From the NCBI GenBank assembly GCA_036500225.1, contig DASYCJ010000064.1:1-28910 (forward strand): a stretch of 28,910 bases of DNA, given 5' to 3'. This DNA comes from DASUBN01 sp036500225 (GTDB taxonomy: Bacteria; Pseudomonadota; Gammaproteobacteria; Natronospirales; REEB76). Positions within the stretch are counted from its first letter, which is position 1; every line of letters starts with the position of its first letter. The notes under the pieces are model-generated. The model was given only the letters and a program-made list of their open reading frames with translations, had not been told where the DNA came from and searched no databases. Positions 9,237 to 20,468 of this stretch are shown in pieces. The translations under genes and the position numbers were made by a program.

Positions 9237-9860
9237 CTAGCGCCGGTAGTTTCTCGCCAGCAAATACACCTCTGGGCTCCGGGAGCGAGAGGATTTGGGC
9301 TTGCGGGCGCTTACGTCGTGGAAATCAGCCCTCACGGCCTTCAGGTACTCCTGAAAACCCTGCCCCTGGAACACTTTCACCAGGAAACTCCCCCCATGGC
9401 GCAGGCCTTCACGGGTGAAATCCAGGGCCAGCTCCGCCAAGGCCATGGCCCGGGCCTGGTCCACGTCGCCCACACCACTCATGTTTGGGGCGATATCCGA
9501 CATTACAAGGTCGGCTTTTTCGCCCTTCAGGGACTCCCGGAGGGCATGTAACACTTCGTCACTGGCGAAATCCCCGAGGATGAACTCCACCCCTTCCAGC
9601 TCCGGCATGGGCAACACGTCCAGGGCGATGATGCGGCCGTTGCCGGCCAGAATCTTGGCGGCGAACTGGCTCCAACCACCGGGCGCCGCGCCCAGGTCCA
9701 CGATGGTCATGCCGGGCTTGATCAGCCGGTCGCGCTGCTGGATCTCCTCGAGCTTAAAGATGGCCCGCGAACGCGCACCAGTGGCGTGCGCCTTCTTCAC
9801 GTAGGCGTCCTTGAAATGCTCCTGCAACCAGCGAGAGCTGCTCTTGCTTCTCTTAGGCAT
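9237..9860 (-). CDS. rlmE: 23S rRNA (uridine(2552)-2'-O)-methyltransferase RlmE
   Basis: A 207-residue SAM-dependent methyltransferase (RrmJ/FtsJ) that modifies U2552 in the ribosomal A-site during 50S assembly. The SAM motif is VDLGAAPGGWSQF (about 54-66). The catalytic K-D-K-E set is complete: K36, D122 (SDIAPN), K162 (FLVKVFQG) and E197 (SPEVYLL). Its 57-base distance to ftsH supports co-transcription, as in E. coli. No Shine-Dalgarno is seen before the ATG, and the gene starts 26 bases from divergent yhbY with a shared -10 region. Confidence 0.97.
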   Translation of the reverse strand: MPKRSKSSSRWLQEHFKDAYVKKAHATGARSRAIFKLEEIQQRDRLIKPGMTIVDLGAAPGGWSQFAAKILAGNGRIIALDVLPMPELEGVEFILGDFASDEVLHALRESLKGEKADLVMSDIAPNMSGVGDVDQARAMALAELALDFTREGLRHGGSFLVKVFQGQGFQEYLKAVRADFHDVSARKPKSSRSRSPEVYLLARNYRR

Positions 9861-9870
9861 AGGTCACGAC

Positions 9871-9880
9871 TGTTACAATA
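9871..9880. promoter_or_regulatory. Overlapping divergent -10 boxes for yhbY (+) and rlmE (-)
   Basis: On the plus strand TGTTACAAT (9871-9879) is an extended -10. Its predicted start falls at 9886-9887, the A of the yhbY ATG. On the minus strand the same bases read TATTGT (9880-9875), placing an rlmE start about 7-8 bases before its ATG. No clear -35 hexamers are visible. Confidence 0.5.
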
Positions 9881-9886
9881 TGTGGC

Positions 9887-10183
9887 ATGGAACTCAAAGA
9901 GAAACAGAAGAAGTACCTGCGCGGCCTGGCCCATAAGCTGGAGCCCAAGGCCCGCAGCGGCAATCCGGGTCTCACCCAGAACCTCATCAAGGAGGTGGAG
10001 GCGCAGCTGCTCTTCCACGAACTCATCAAGGTGAAGGTGGCGGCGGAGGATCGCGAGGAACGCGACCGGCTCATCGAACGCCTGTGCGCGGCGACCAAAG
10101 CCACCTTGGTGCAGAGAGTCGGGAACATCGCGGTCCTGTACAAGCGCAACACGAAGAAGCCCAAGATCGAGCTCCCCAAGTAA
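9887..10183 (+). CDS. yhbY: CRM-domain RNA-binding protein YhbY
   Basis: A 98-residue single CRM domain, the small basic fold found in ribosome assembly factors and in plant group II intron splicing factors. The N-terminus KQKKYLRGLAHKLEP and the GxxG-type RNA loop (SGNPGLTQNLIKE) are typical, as are the terminal LYKRN residues. It associates with pre-50S particles in E. coli (family knowledge). It sits between rlmE and greA in opposite orientation to both. No ribosome site precedes the ATG; the message looks leaderless. It ends 9 bases from the convergent greA stop. Confidence 0.94.
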   Translation: MELKEKQKKYLRGLAHKLEPKARSGNPGLTQNLIKEVEAQLLFHELIKVKVAAEDREERDRLIERLCAATKATLVQRVGNIAVLYKRNTKKPKIELPK

Positions 10184-10192
10184 CGCGAAGCG

Positions 10193-10665
10193 CTATTCGT
10201 ATTTCACTTCCACGATCTCGAACTGCTTCTCGCCAGCGGGCGTGCGGATGGTGACCACGTCACCCTGCTCCTTGCCGATGAGCCCGCGGGCGATAGGCGA
10301 GTTGATGGAGATGCGGCTGGCCTTGATGTCGGCCTCATCCTCACCGACGATCTGGTAGGTGATCTCCTTGCCGCTGTCCTCGTCCGAGAGCAGCACCGTG
10401 GCGCCGAATATCACCTTGCCGTTGGCATTCATCTGGGTGACGTCGATGATCTCGGCATTCGAGAGCTTGCCCTCGATGTCCTGGATGCGGCCCTCGATGA
10501 AGCCCTGCTGCTCACGCGCGGCGTGATACTCGGCGTTCTCTTTCAGATCGCCGTGGGCGCGCGCTTCCGCGATGGCCTGGATGACCTTCGGCCGATCCGT
10601 GCCCTTCAATCTCTTGAGTTCCTCACGCAAGCGCTCAGCGCCGCGCACGGTCAGAGGCACCTTAC

Positions 10666-10669
<4 letters not shown>
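10193..10669 (-). CDS. greA: Transcription elongation factor GreA
   Basis: A 158-residue factor that enters the RNA polymerase secondary channel and stimulates cleavage of backtracked RNA. The N-terminal coiled coil holds the acidic tip in the segment GDLKENAEYHAAREQQ, and the C-terminal FKBP-like domain has SPIARGLIGKEQGD. The frame opens three codons earlier, but the GTG at 10669 gives MSKVPLTVRGAERL, the normal GreA start and exactly the E. coli length. It overlaps the carB stop as GTGA, so the two are translationally coupled. Confidence 0.96.
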
Positions 10670-13890
<3,221 letters not shown>

Positions 13891-13990
13891 ATCTGCTCTA
13901 CGACCTCTGGTTTAAGCACTCTCTTGGCGCGCGATGGCCGGGACGGCCCTGATCGAAATGCCGCCTCGACCCACGCATCCCGAAATCGAC

Positions 13991-15154
13991 TCAGCCCGCG
14001 GCGGCGGCCTTGGCGTGCCCCTGGCGCGAAGCCATGGCACGCACGAAACGTTCGAACAGGGGTTTCACGTCATGGGGACCCGGACTCGCTTCCGGATGTC
14101 CCTGGAAACTGAAGGCTTCGCAGTCGGTACGCTCCACGCCCTGCAGCGTGCCGTCGAACAGCGAGCGATGGGTGGCGCGCAGGTTGGCGGGCAAGGTCGC
14201 CTCATCCACCGCGAAGCCGTGGTTCTGGCTGGAGATCATGACCCGCCCGGTGCCGAGGTCGATCACCGGATGGTTGGCACCGTGGTGCCCGAATTTCATC
14301 TTCAGGGTCTTGGCGCCGCTCGCTAAGCCGAGCAACTGGTGGCCCAGACAGATGCCGAACACCGGCACACCGGTGGTGAGGATCTCGCGGATCGCCTTGA
14401 TGGCGTAGTCGCAAGGTTCCGGGTCGCCGGGGCCGTTGGCCAGGAACACGCCGTCCGGGTTCAGGGCCAAAGCTTCTTTCGCCGGCATCTGGGCGGGCAC
14501 CACGGTCACGCGGCAACCGTGATCCACCAGGATGCGCAGGATGTTGTGCTTCACGCCGTAGTCGTAAGCCACCACGTGGAAGCGGCCGCCGCTCACGCTA
14601 GGGCTGGAGTCCGTCTCCAGTCTCCAGCTCGCTTCCTTCCATTCGTAGGCCGTGGTGGTGCTGACCACTTTGGCCAGATCCATGCCCTTCAGGCCAGGGA
14701 AAGCCTTGGCCTGTTTCAGGGCTTCCGCCTCGTCCACCTTCTCGCCGGCCGTGATGCAGCCGTTCTGGGCACCCTTGGTGCGCAGCAGGCGAGTGAGCTT
14801 GCGGGTGTCGATACCGGCTAGGCCCACGATGCCTTCACGGCGCAGGTAACTGTCCAAGGTCTGCCGTGAACGCCAGTTGCTCATGGCCAGCGGCAAGTCA
14901 CGGATGATGAGGCCCGCAGCCATGATGCGCTGGGACTCACGGTCAGCGTTGTTGACGCCGGTGTTGCCGATATGGGGATAGGTGAGCGTGACGAGCTGAC
15001 GGGAGTAAGACGGGTCGGTCAGGATCTCCTGATAACCGGTCATGGCAGTGTTGAACACCACCTCGCCCGCCGTCGATCCCGCCGCACCAATAGAGATACC
15101 CCGGAATACCGTACCGTCCTCAAGGGCCAGGATGGCTGGATGTTCCAAGGACAC
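13991..15154 (-). CDS. carA: Carbamoyl-phosphate synthase small subunit (glutaminase)
   Basis: A 387-residue class I glutamine amidotransferase that supplies ammonia to CarB. The triad is C269 (FGICLGHQ), H353 and E355 (GHPEASPGPHD), with the same residue numbers as in the E. coli enzyme. The N-terminal half has the small-subunit signature GEVVFNTAMTGYQE. The start is a GTG (MSLEHPAIL) preceded by a run of G. The Ala-rich tail (AKAAAAG) is short and without meaning I can assign. A promoter is visible upstream (15177-15206), so carAB-greA may be expressed independently of the heat-shock genes. Confidence 0.97.
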   Translation of the reverse strand: MSLEHPAILALEDGTVFRGISIGAAGSTAGEVVFNTAMTGYQEILTDPSYSRQLVTLTYPHIGNTGVNNADRESQRIMAAGLIIRDLPLAMSNWRSRQTLDSYLRREGIVGLAGIDTRKLTRLLRTKGAQNGCITAGEKVDEAEALKQAKAFPGLKGMDLAKVVSTTTAYEWKEASWRLETDSSPSVSGGRFHVVAYDYGVKHNILRILVDHGCRVTVVPAQMPAKEALALNPDGVFLANGPGDPEPCDYAIKAIREILTTGVPVFGICLGHQLLGLASGAKTLKMKFGHHGANHPVIDLGTGRVMISSQNHGFAVDEATLPANLRATHRSLFDGTLQGVERTDCEAFSFQGHPEASPGPHDVKPLFERFVRAMASRQGHAKAAAAG

Positions 15155-15176
15155 CCCCGTGCTACAAAACTGCGTG

Positions 15177-15206
15177 ATTTTAACGGATGACGGGTGCGAG
15201 CGTCCA
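15177..15206 (-). promoter_or_regulatory. Sigma-70-type promoter for carA
   Basis: On the minus strand, TGGACG (15206-15201, four of six consensus bases) is 18 bases from TAAAAT (15182-15177). The expected start near 15170 gives a leader of about 16 bases before the GTG. No PyrR-type or arginine-type operator or attenuator could be recognised in the 72-base gap. Confidence 0.5.
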
Positions 15207-15226
15207 CACCTGCGTGAAAAAAACGT

Positions 15227-15997
15227 TCAGGACTTGAGGGTATCGGCGAGGCTATAGAGACCCGGCTTCTGTCCCGCGATCCAGCGGACGGCGCTCAAGG
15301 CACCTTGGGCGAAAGTCGCGCGGCTCTGGGCGCGGTGGCTGAGTTCCAGCCGCTCTCCGGCTCCGGCGAACAACACCGTGTGCTCCCCCACTATGTCGCC
15401 GGCCCGCACCACGGAGAAACCGATGCTGCCGGGCTGGCGCGGACCCTGCCGACTGGCATCTTTGTCTATGTCCGCTGAGCCACGAGCCTTGCTCATGACT
15501 TCCGCCAGGGCCAAGGCCGTGCCGGAAGGCGCATCTTTCTTATTGCGGTGATGAGCTTCGGATATCTCGATGTCGAACTCCGGCCCCAAGACCTTGGCCG
15601 CCTGCTCCGCCATGCGGGTGAGTAGTGCCACCCCTAAGCTCATGTTGGCGGAAGCCAGGATCGGGATGCGCTTGCCCGCATCTGCGAGCCGCGCCTTCAA
15701 GGCTGCATCCATGCCGGTGACGCCCGTGACCAAGGGCTTGCCGGCCTTGAGGCAGGCATCTAGGGCTGCGTCCGTGGACATCGGCAGGGAAAAGTCGAGG
15801 AGCACGTCGGCGTCAGCAAGGGCCGCCGCGAGATCACTGGTATAGCTGAGGCCGTGACTGCTCTTACTAAGAGAGGCACTGCCCGGCCGCACTAGGGCTG
15901 CCGTTATACGTATGCCTTCCTGCCCCCCCGTCGCTTCCAGCACCGCCTGGCCCATGCGGCCGGAGGCACCCAGGAGCGCGATGCGGACAGGGCTCAC
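15227..15997 (-). CDS. dapB: 4-hydroxy-tetrahydrodipicolinate reductase
   Basis: A 256-residue NAD(P)H-dependent enzyme of the diaminopimelate/lysine pathway. The Rossmann motif GASGRMGQ lies near residue 10, and the catalytic and substrate loop EAHHRNKKDAPSGTA holds the paired histidines and lysine. The frame is open 13 codons further up into dnaJ, but the GTG at 15997 gives MSPVRIALLGA, has AAGGA 7 bases upstream, and overlaps the dnaJ stop as GTGA. Coupling of a lysine-pathway gene to dnaJ is known in several gammaproteobacteria. It is slightly shorter than the 273-residue E. coli enzyme. Confidence 0.96.
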   Translation of the reverse strand: MSPVRIALLGASGRMGQAVLEATGGQEGIRITAALVRPGSASLSKSSHGLSYTSDLAAALADADVLLDFSLPMSTDAALDACLKAGKPLVTGVTGMDAALKARLADAGKRIPILASANMSLGVALLTRMAEQAAKVLGPEFDIEISEAHHRNKKDAPSGTALALAEVMSKARGSADIDKDASRQGPRQPGSIGFSVVRAGDIVGEHTVLFAGAGERLELSHRAQSRATFAQGALSAVRWIAGQKPGLYSLADTLKS

Positions 15998-17145
15998 GCC
16001 TGTTCCTTGAAGAAGCGCTTCACACCGGCGAGCCAAGATGACTCACGGGGCGAATGCTTGGAACCGTCCGCCTTCACGGAAGCATCGAACTTCTTCAGCA
16101 GTTCCTTCTGTTCCTTGCTGAGATGCACCGGCACTTCCACTTCCACGCGGCACATGAGGTCTCCCACAGAACCGCCGCGCACGGGCTTCACGCCCTTGCC
16201 GCGCAGGCGGAACACCTTGCCGGTCTGGGTCTCTGCGGGGATCTTGAGGGACACGCTGCCGCCCAAGGTCGGCACTTCTATCTCGCCGCCGAGAGCCGCC
16301 GTGGCGAAGGACACCGGCACCTCGCAGGACAGGTCCGCGCCGTCGCGGGCGAATATCTCGTGGGGCTCGACGCTGATCTCTACATACAGATCACCTGCCG
16401 GCCCGCCGTTCGGGCCCGCCTCGCCTTCGCCGGACAGGCGGATGCGGTCACCGTTATCGACCCCCGGCGGGATCTTCACCGACAGGGTCTTCTCTTTCTC
16501 GACGCGGCCCGCGCCGTGGCAGTTACCACAGGGGTCCGAGATGATGGTGCCTTTGCCGCGGCAACGCGGGCAGGTCTGCTGCACCGTGAAGAAGCCCTGC
16601 TGCATGCGCACCTGGCCGCGACCGCCGCAGGTGGTGCAGGTGACCGGTTGGCTGCCGGCTTTCGCGCCGCTACCGTGGCAGATCTCGCAGGTAGCAAGGG
16701 TCGTCACATTGATGTTGACGGTATCACCGGCCACGGCCTGTTCGAGGGTCAGCCCCAGGCCGTAGCGCAGATCCGCACCTCGGTATACCCGCTGGCCACC
16801 ACTGCGGCGTGCGCCGGAGAAGATGTCGCCGAAGGCATCGCCGAAGATGTCACCGAAGATGTCGTTGGGATCAAAGCCCGCCCCACCACCGCCACCGCCC
16901 CGCGCCCCTGCCGAATGGGCATCCACGCCCGCATGACCGAACTGGTCATAGGTGGCGCGCTTCTTGGCGTCGGTCAGGACTTCGTAGGCTTCCTTGGCTT
17001 CTTTGAACTGCTCCTCGGACTTCTTGTCGTCCGGGTTGCGGTCAGGATGGTGCTTCATGGCGAGCCGGCGATAAGCCTTCTTGATGTCAGCTTCCGCGGC
17101 GTCACGCTTCACGCCCAGCACCTCGTAATAGTCGCGCTTGCTCAT
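15994..17145 (-). CDS. dnaJ: Chaperone protein DnaJ (Hsp40)
   Basis: A 383-residue co-chaperone that delivers substrates to DnaK and stimulates its ATPase. J-domain residues 1-70 include HPD at 33-35. A Gly/Phe-rich stretch with an unusual GDIFGDAFGDIF repeat covers about 83-110. Four zinc motifs CxxCxGxG begin at 153, 170, 192 and 206. The C-terminal substrate domains end in a basic tail. The ATG overlaps the stop of the upstream channel gene as ATGA and its own stop overlaps dapB, so it is translationally linked on both sides. Confidence 0.97.
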   Translation of the reverse strand: MSKRDYYEVLGVKRDAAEADIKKAYRRLAMKHHPDRNPDDKKSEEQFKEAKEAYEVLTDAKKRATYDQFGHAGVDAHSAGARGGGGGGAGFDPNDIFGDIFGDAFGDIFSGARRSGGQRVYRGADLRYGLGLTLEQAVAGDTVNINVTTLATCEICHGSGAKAGSQPVTCTTCGGRGQVRMQQGFFTVQQTCPRCRGKGTIISDPCGNCHGAGRVEKEKTLSVKIPPGVDNGDRIRLSGEGEAGPNGGPAGDLYVEISVEPHEIFARDGADLSCEVPVSFATAALGGEIEVPTLGGSVSLKIPAETQTGKVFRLRGKGVKPVRGGSVGDLMCRVEVEVPVHLSKEQKELLKKFDASVKADGSKHSPRESSWLAGVKRFFKEQA

Positions 17146-17717
17146 GCGGCGTGCACCCGCTCGATGCGCCGGTCAGGGATGAACCACATGGCCGCCACCA
17201 ACATATAGATCACATCGGAGATGGCCTGGTCCACGAAGGCCAGCGGGATCGCCAGCAGGTAGCAGACGACGGAGAGCTTACCCTTGAGGTCGCGGCCCAC
17301 CGCATGCGCCAACAGGGCGTTCTTGCCATTGGCAGCCACTAGGGACATCTGCAGCAAGGTATAGCTGGCGCCTGCCATCAGCAGCACCACGCCATAGAGT
17401 GCGGTGGGTAGAGCGGCGAAATGGTTCTCGCCCATCCAGCCGGTGACGAAGGGTACCAGTGAAAGCCAGAACAGGAGATGCAAGTTGGCCCACATGGAGC
17501 GGCCGTCGATATGCTCCACCGCATGCAGCATGTGGTGATGGTTGTTCCAGTAGATACCGACATAGATGAAGCTCAACACGTAGACCAGGAACACGGGCAG
17601 CACCCCGTAGAGCGCAGTGAAGTCGGCACCCTGAGGCGCCTTCATATCCAGCACCATGATGGTGATGATGACAGCCAACACGCCGTCACTGAATGCTTCC
17701 AACCGGCCCTTGCCCAC
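17142..17717 (-). CDS. TMEM175-type (DUF1211) putative potassium channel
   Basis: A 191-residue membrane protein with six likely transmembrane segments (about 9-25, 36-57, 78-93, 104-125, 148-163, 165-180). The first carries the family hallmark RLEAFSDGVLAVIITI, with the FSD triplet at 9-11. YWNNHHHMLH at 56-65 matches the conserved W..HH stretch of bacterial relatives. Members of this family are leaky K+ channels (established for lysosomal TMEM175 and some bacterial homologues). The start is GTG with AGGAG 8 bases upstream. It sits between dnaK and dnaJ, normally adjacent, and overlaps dnaJ by ATGA. The function in this context is unknown. Confidence 0.85.
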   Translation of the reverse strand: MGKGRLEAFSDGVLAVIITIMVLDMKAPQGADFTALYGVLPVFLVYVLSFIYVGIYWNNHHHMLHAVEHIDGRSMWANLHLLFWLSLVPFVTGWMGENHFAALPTALYGVVLLMAGASYTLLQMSLVAANGKNALLAHAVGRDLKGKLSVVCYLLAIPLAFVDQAISDVIYMLVAAMWFIPDRRIERVHAA

Positions 17718-17779
17718 GCTTCACGCTCCTCATCACGTTAGGTGCATCCACGCACCGCAATGTCATGTCTAACAGTATC

Positions 17780-17840
17780 GCGCCGGAGCCCGTACAAGAC
17801 GAGACTCCGGCGCTATTTCGCCATCCAGATTGAGTCTGGA
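17780..17840. other. Two hairpins after dnaK
   Basis: In the 123-base dnaK-channel gap, GCGCCGGAG (17780-17788) pairs perfectly with CTCCGGCGC (17805-17813) around a 16-base loop. Directly next to the dnaK stop, TCCAGA (17824-17829) pairs with TCTGGA (17835-17840). Neither has a following T-run on the minus strand, so a processing or mRNA-stabilising role is as likely as termination. Confidence 0.55.
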
Positions 17841-19772
17841 TTACTTCTGGTCTTTCTTCACTTCCTCGAACTCGGCATCTACCACGTCGTCTTTCTTGCC
17901 GGCGTCGCCGGCCTGGCCGCCAGGAGCCTGTTGGCCCTGGGCACCCGCTTCGTTCTTGGCAGCGTAGAGACGCTCGGCCATCTTGCCGGAGGCATCGCTC
18001 AGGGCCTTGGCCTTGGCTTCGATGATCGCTTTGTCATCCTTCTTGATCACGTCCTTCAAGTCGCGCACCGCGTTCTCGATGGCAGCACGCTCCTCACCAG
18101 AGACCTTGTCGCCGAGATCAGCCATGCCCTTCTCAGCCGCATGTATCAGGGCGTCCGCCTGGTTGCGCGCATCGACGAGCTCACGGGCCTTGCGGTCTTC
18201 CTCGGCGTGGGCCTCGGCGTCCTTCACCATGCGCTTGACCTCTTCATCACTCAGACCCGAGGAGGCTTTGATGACGATGGACTGTGCCTTGCCGGTGGCC
18301 TTATCCTTGGCGGACACGTTCAGGATGCCGTTGGCATCGATGTCGAAGCTCACTTCCACCTGCGGCGTGCCGCGGGGAGCCGGCGGGATGTCCGAGAGGT
18401 CGAAGCGGCCCAGGGACTTGTTGTCCCGCGCCATCTCACGCTCACCCTGCAAGACATGCACGGTGACCGCGGTCTGGTTGTCCTCAGCGGTCGAGAAAGT
18501 CTGCGATGCCTTGGTGGGGATGGTGGTGTTCTTCTCAATCAATTTAGTCAGCACGCCGCCCAGGGTCTCGATGCCCAGCGACAGCGGAGTCACGTCCAGC
18601 AGCAACACGTCTTTGACGTCGCCCTTCAGCACGCCTGCCTGGATGGCGGCGCCCACAGCGACCGCTTCGTCCGGGTTCACGTCCTTGCGCGGCTCCTTGC
18701 CGAAGAAGTCCTTCACCGCTTCCTGCACCTTAGGCATGCGGGTCTGGCCGCCCACCAGGATCACGTCCTGCAGGTCGGAGGCGTTGAGACCCGCGTCCTT
18801 GAGGGCGATCTTGCAGGGCTCGATGGTGCGGCTGATGAGGTCACCCACCAGGGACTCGAGCTTGGCGCGGGTCAGTTTCACGACCAGGTGCTTGGGACCG
18901 GAGGCGTCCGCCGTGATGTACGGCAGGTTCACTTCGGTCTGCTGATTCGACGACAGCTCGATCTTTGCCTTCTCAGCCGCCTCTTTCAGGCGCTGCATGG
19001 CCAGCGGATCGCTGCGCACGTCGATGCCCTGCTCCTTGCGGAACTCGTCGGCGATGAAGTCGATGATGCGCTTGTCGAAGTCCTCGCCGCCCAGGAAGGT
19101 GTCGCCGTTGGTGGACAACACTTCGAACTGGTGCTCGCCGTCCACTTCCGCGATCTCGATGATGGAGACGTCGAAGGTGCCGCCGCCCAGGTCATACACG
19201 GCGATCTTGCGATCGCCCTTGACCTTGTCCATGCCGTAGGCGAGCGCGGCCGCAGTCGGCTCGTTGATGATGCGCTTCACTTCCAAGCCGGCGATCTTGC
19301 CGGCGTCCTTGGTGGCCTGGCGCTGGGAATCGTTGAAGTAGGCCGGCACGGTGATGACCGCTTCGGTGACTGGCTCGCCGAGATAGTCTTCGGCGGTCTT
19401 CTTCATCTTCATGAGCACGCGCGCGGAGATCTCCGGCGGCGCCATCTTCTTTCCATTCACGTCCACCCAGGCGTCGCCGTTATCGGCGCCGACGATGGCG
19501 TACGGGACCATGCTCACGTCCTTCTGCACCACATCGTCCTTGAACTTGCGCCCGATGAGACGTTTGATGGCGTACAGAGTGTTCTTGGGATTGGTCACCG
19601 CCTGGCGCTTGGCCGACTGGCCCACTACCACCTCACCGTCTTTGGTGAAACCGATGATGGACGGGGTGGTGCGGTCACCTTCGCTGTTCTCGATGACCCG
19701 GGGCTTGCCGCTCTCCATGATAGCCACGCAAGAGTTGGTGGTGCCGAGGTCGATGCCGATGATCTTGCTCAT
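17841..19772 (-). CDS. dnaK: Chaperone protein DnaK (Hsp70)
   Basis: A 643-residue Hsp70. The nucleotide-binding domain (1 to ~385) begins IIGIDLGTTNSCVA and includes VYDLGGGTFDVSI and the VGGQTRMPKVQ motif. The hydrophobic linker VLLLDVTPLSLGIET follows, then the substrate-binding domain and a lid ending in the acidic EEVKKDQK tail. The C-terminus has the usual Gly/Gln/Ala-rich stretch. GGAG lies about 8 bases before the ATG. It follows grpE by 78 bases. Together with GrpE and DnaJ it forms the main cytosolic folding machine, here under HrcA/CIRCE control. Confidence 0.98.
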   Translation of the reverse strand: MSKIIGIDLGTTNSCVAIMESGKPRVIENSEGDRTTPSIIGFTKDGEVVVGQSAKRQAVTNPKNTLYAIKRLIGRKFKDDVVQKDVSMVPYAIVGADNGDAWVDVNGKKMAPPEISARVLMKMKKTAEDYLGEPVTEAVITVPAYFNDSQRQATKDAGKIAGLEVKRIINEPTAAALAYGMDKVKGDRKIAVYDLGGGTFDVSIIEIAEVDGEHQFEVLSTNGDTFLGGEDFDKRIIDFIADEFRKEQGIDVRSDPLAMQRLKEAAEKAKIELSSNQQTEVNLPYITADASGPKHLVVKLTRAKLESLVGDLISRTIEPCKIALKDAGLNASDLQDVILVGGQTRMPKVQEAVKDFFGKEPRKDVNPDEAVAVGAAIQAGVLKGDVKDVLLLDVTPLSLGIETLGGVLTKLIEKNTTIPTKASQTFSTAEDNQTAVTVHVLQGEREMARDNKSLGRFDLSDIPPAPRGTPQVEVSFDIDANGILNVSAKDKATGKAQSIVIKASSGLSDEEVKRMVKDAEAHAEEDRKARELVDARNQADALIHAAEKGMADLGDKVSGEERAAIENAVRDLKDVIKKDDKAIIEAKAKALSDASGKMAERLYAAKNEAGAQGQQAPGGQAGDAGKKDDVVDAEFEEVKKDQK

Positions 19773-19828
19773 GTCATAACTCCAAAAGGATCTGAATTCG
19801 TTAGCCCAGATATGGGGTTCTGTCGGGT

Positions 19829-19846
19829 GGTTTCAACAGGGAAACC
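19829..19846. other. Hairpin between grpE and dnaK
   Basis: GGTTTC (19829-19834) pairs with GAAACC (19841-19846) around six bases, in the 78-base gap. There is no T-run after it. Seen only by inspection; the significance is uncertain. Confidence 0.4.
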
Positions 19847-19850
19847 GGCC

Positions 19851-20399
19851 CTATTTCGCTGCCGGGGCCTTGGCTACCAATACCCGAGCGGGGCGCAGCA
19901 GGCGGCCATTTAACTGGTACCCCTTCTGCACAGTGACCAGCACCGCATCCGCCGGGGCTTCCGCGGATTCCTGGGTGGCCATAGCCTCATGCCATTCGTG
20001 GTTGAAGGCCTCGCCTTTGGCGGGGCTGATCTCCTTCACGCCCTGGCGCTCCAGGGCTTGGGTCAGGAGTCGCAGGGTCATATCAACGCCGGTGCGCAGG
20101 GCCGCCGCTTCCGGCTTGTCGCCGGCGGACTGCAAGGCCATCTCCAGGGAATCTTTCACGGGCAAGAGGTCAGCCAGCACCCGGTCCAGGCCGTACTTGA
20201 GGGCCTGTTCCACATCACGCTGGCCGCGCTTGCGCAGATTGTCCTGCTCCGCCACAGCGCGCAGGTAGTTGTCGTAGTTCTGGGCAGCCTTGGCTTCAGC
20301 GGCTACCAGCGCGGCTTGCAGAGCCTGCACGGGATCCAGGGTGGGCGCGTTGGGGTCAACCTCGGGGGAGGCGGTCTGCGGGTCCTTCATGTTCTCCAT
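19851..20399 (-). CDS. grpE: Nucleotide exchange factor GrpE
   Basis: A 182-residue homodimeric factor that releases ADP from DnaK. An N-terminal disordered stretch (PQTASPEVDPNAPTLDP) leads to the long coiled coil (about 25-90, with the NYDNYLRAVAEQDNLRKR region). The C-terminal beta domain has the signature FNHEWHEAM and ends with the typical VTVQKGYQLNGRLLRPARV motif. The ATG at 20399 has GAGGA a few bases upstream. A second ATG three codons later is also preceded by GGAG, so the exact start is not fixed. It lies downstream of hrcA. Confidence 0.96.
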   Translation of the reverse strand: MENMKDPQTASPEVDPNAPTLDPVQALQAALVAAEAKAAQNYDNYLRAVAEQDNLRKRGQRDVEQALKYGLDRVLADLLPVKDSLEMALQSAGDKPEAAALRTGVDMTLRLLTQALERQGVKEISPAKGEAFNHEWHEAMATQESAEAPADAVLVTVQKGYQLNGRLLRPARVLVAKAPAAK

Positions 20400-20424
20400 C
20401 TGATCCTCGTAGTTACATATGCAC

Positions 20425-20447
20425 GCGGGCAGCCTCGTGCTGCCCGC
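20425..20447. other. Strong hairpin between hrcA and grpE
   Basis: GCGGGCAGC (20425-20433) and GCTGCCCGC (20439-20447) form a perfect 9-bp stem with a 5-base loop in the 69-base gap. The minus-strand bases after it (GTGCATATG) are not T-rich. An mRNA processing or stability element is plausible because hrcA and the chaperone genes usually need very different levels. Confidence 0.6.
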
Positions 20448-20468
20448 TGTCTAAACACGATGTGAGGC

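Noticed and set aside
15215..15226. T7 run on the minus strand just after dapB as a terminator
   Set aside because: No stable hairpin directly precedes it; only a mismatched 7-bp stem further inside dapB was found.
17742..19913. A 723-codon open frame on the plus strand opposite dnaK
   Set aside because: It mirrors dnaK codon structure in GC-rich DNA, is His/Val/Gly/Leu-rich low-complexity when read, and has no ribosome site. Long frames antisense to dnaK are a known artefact.
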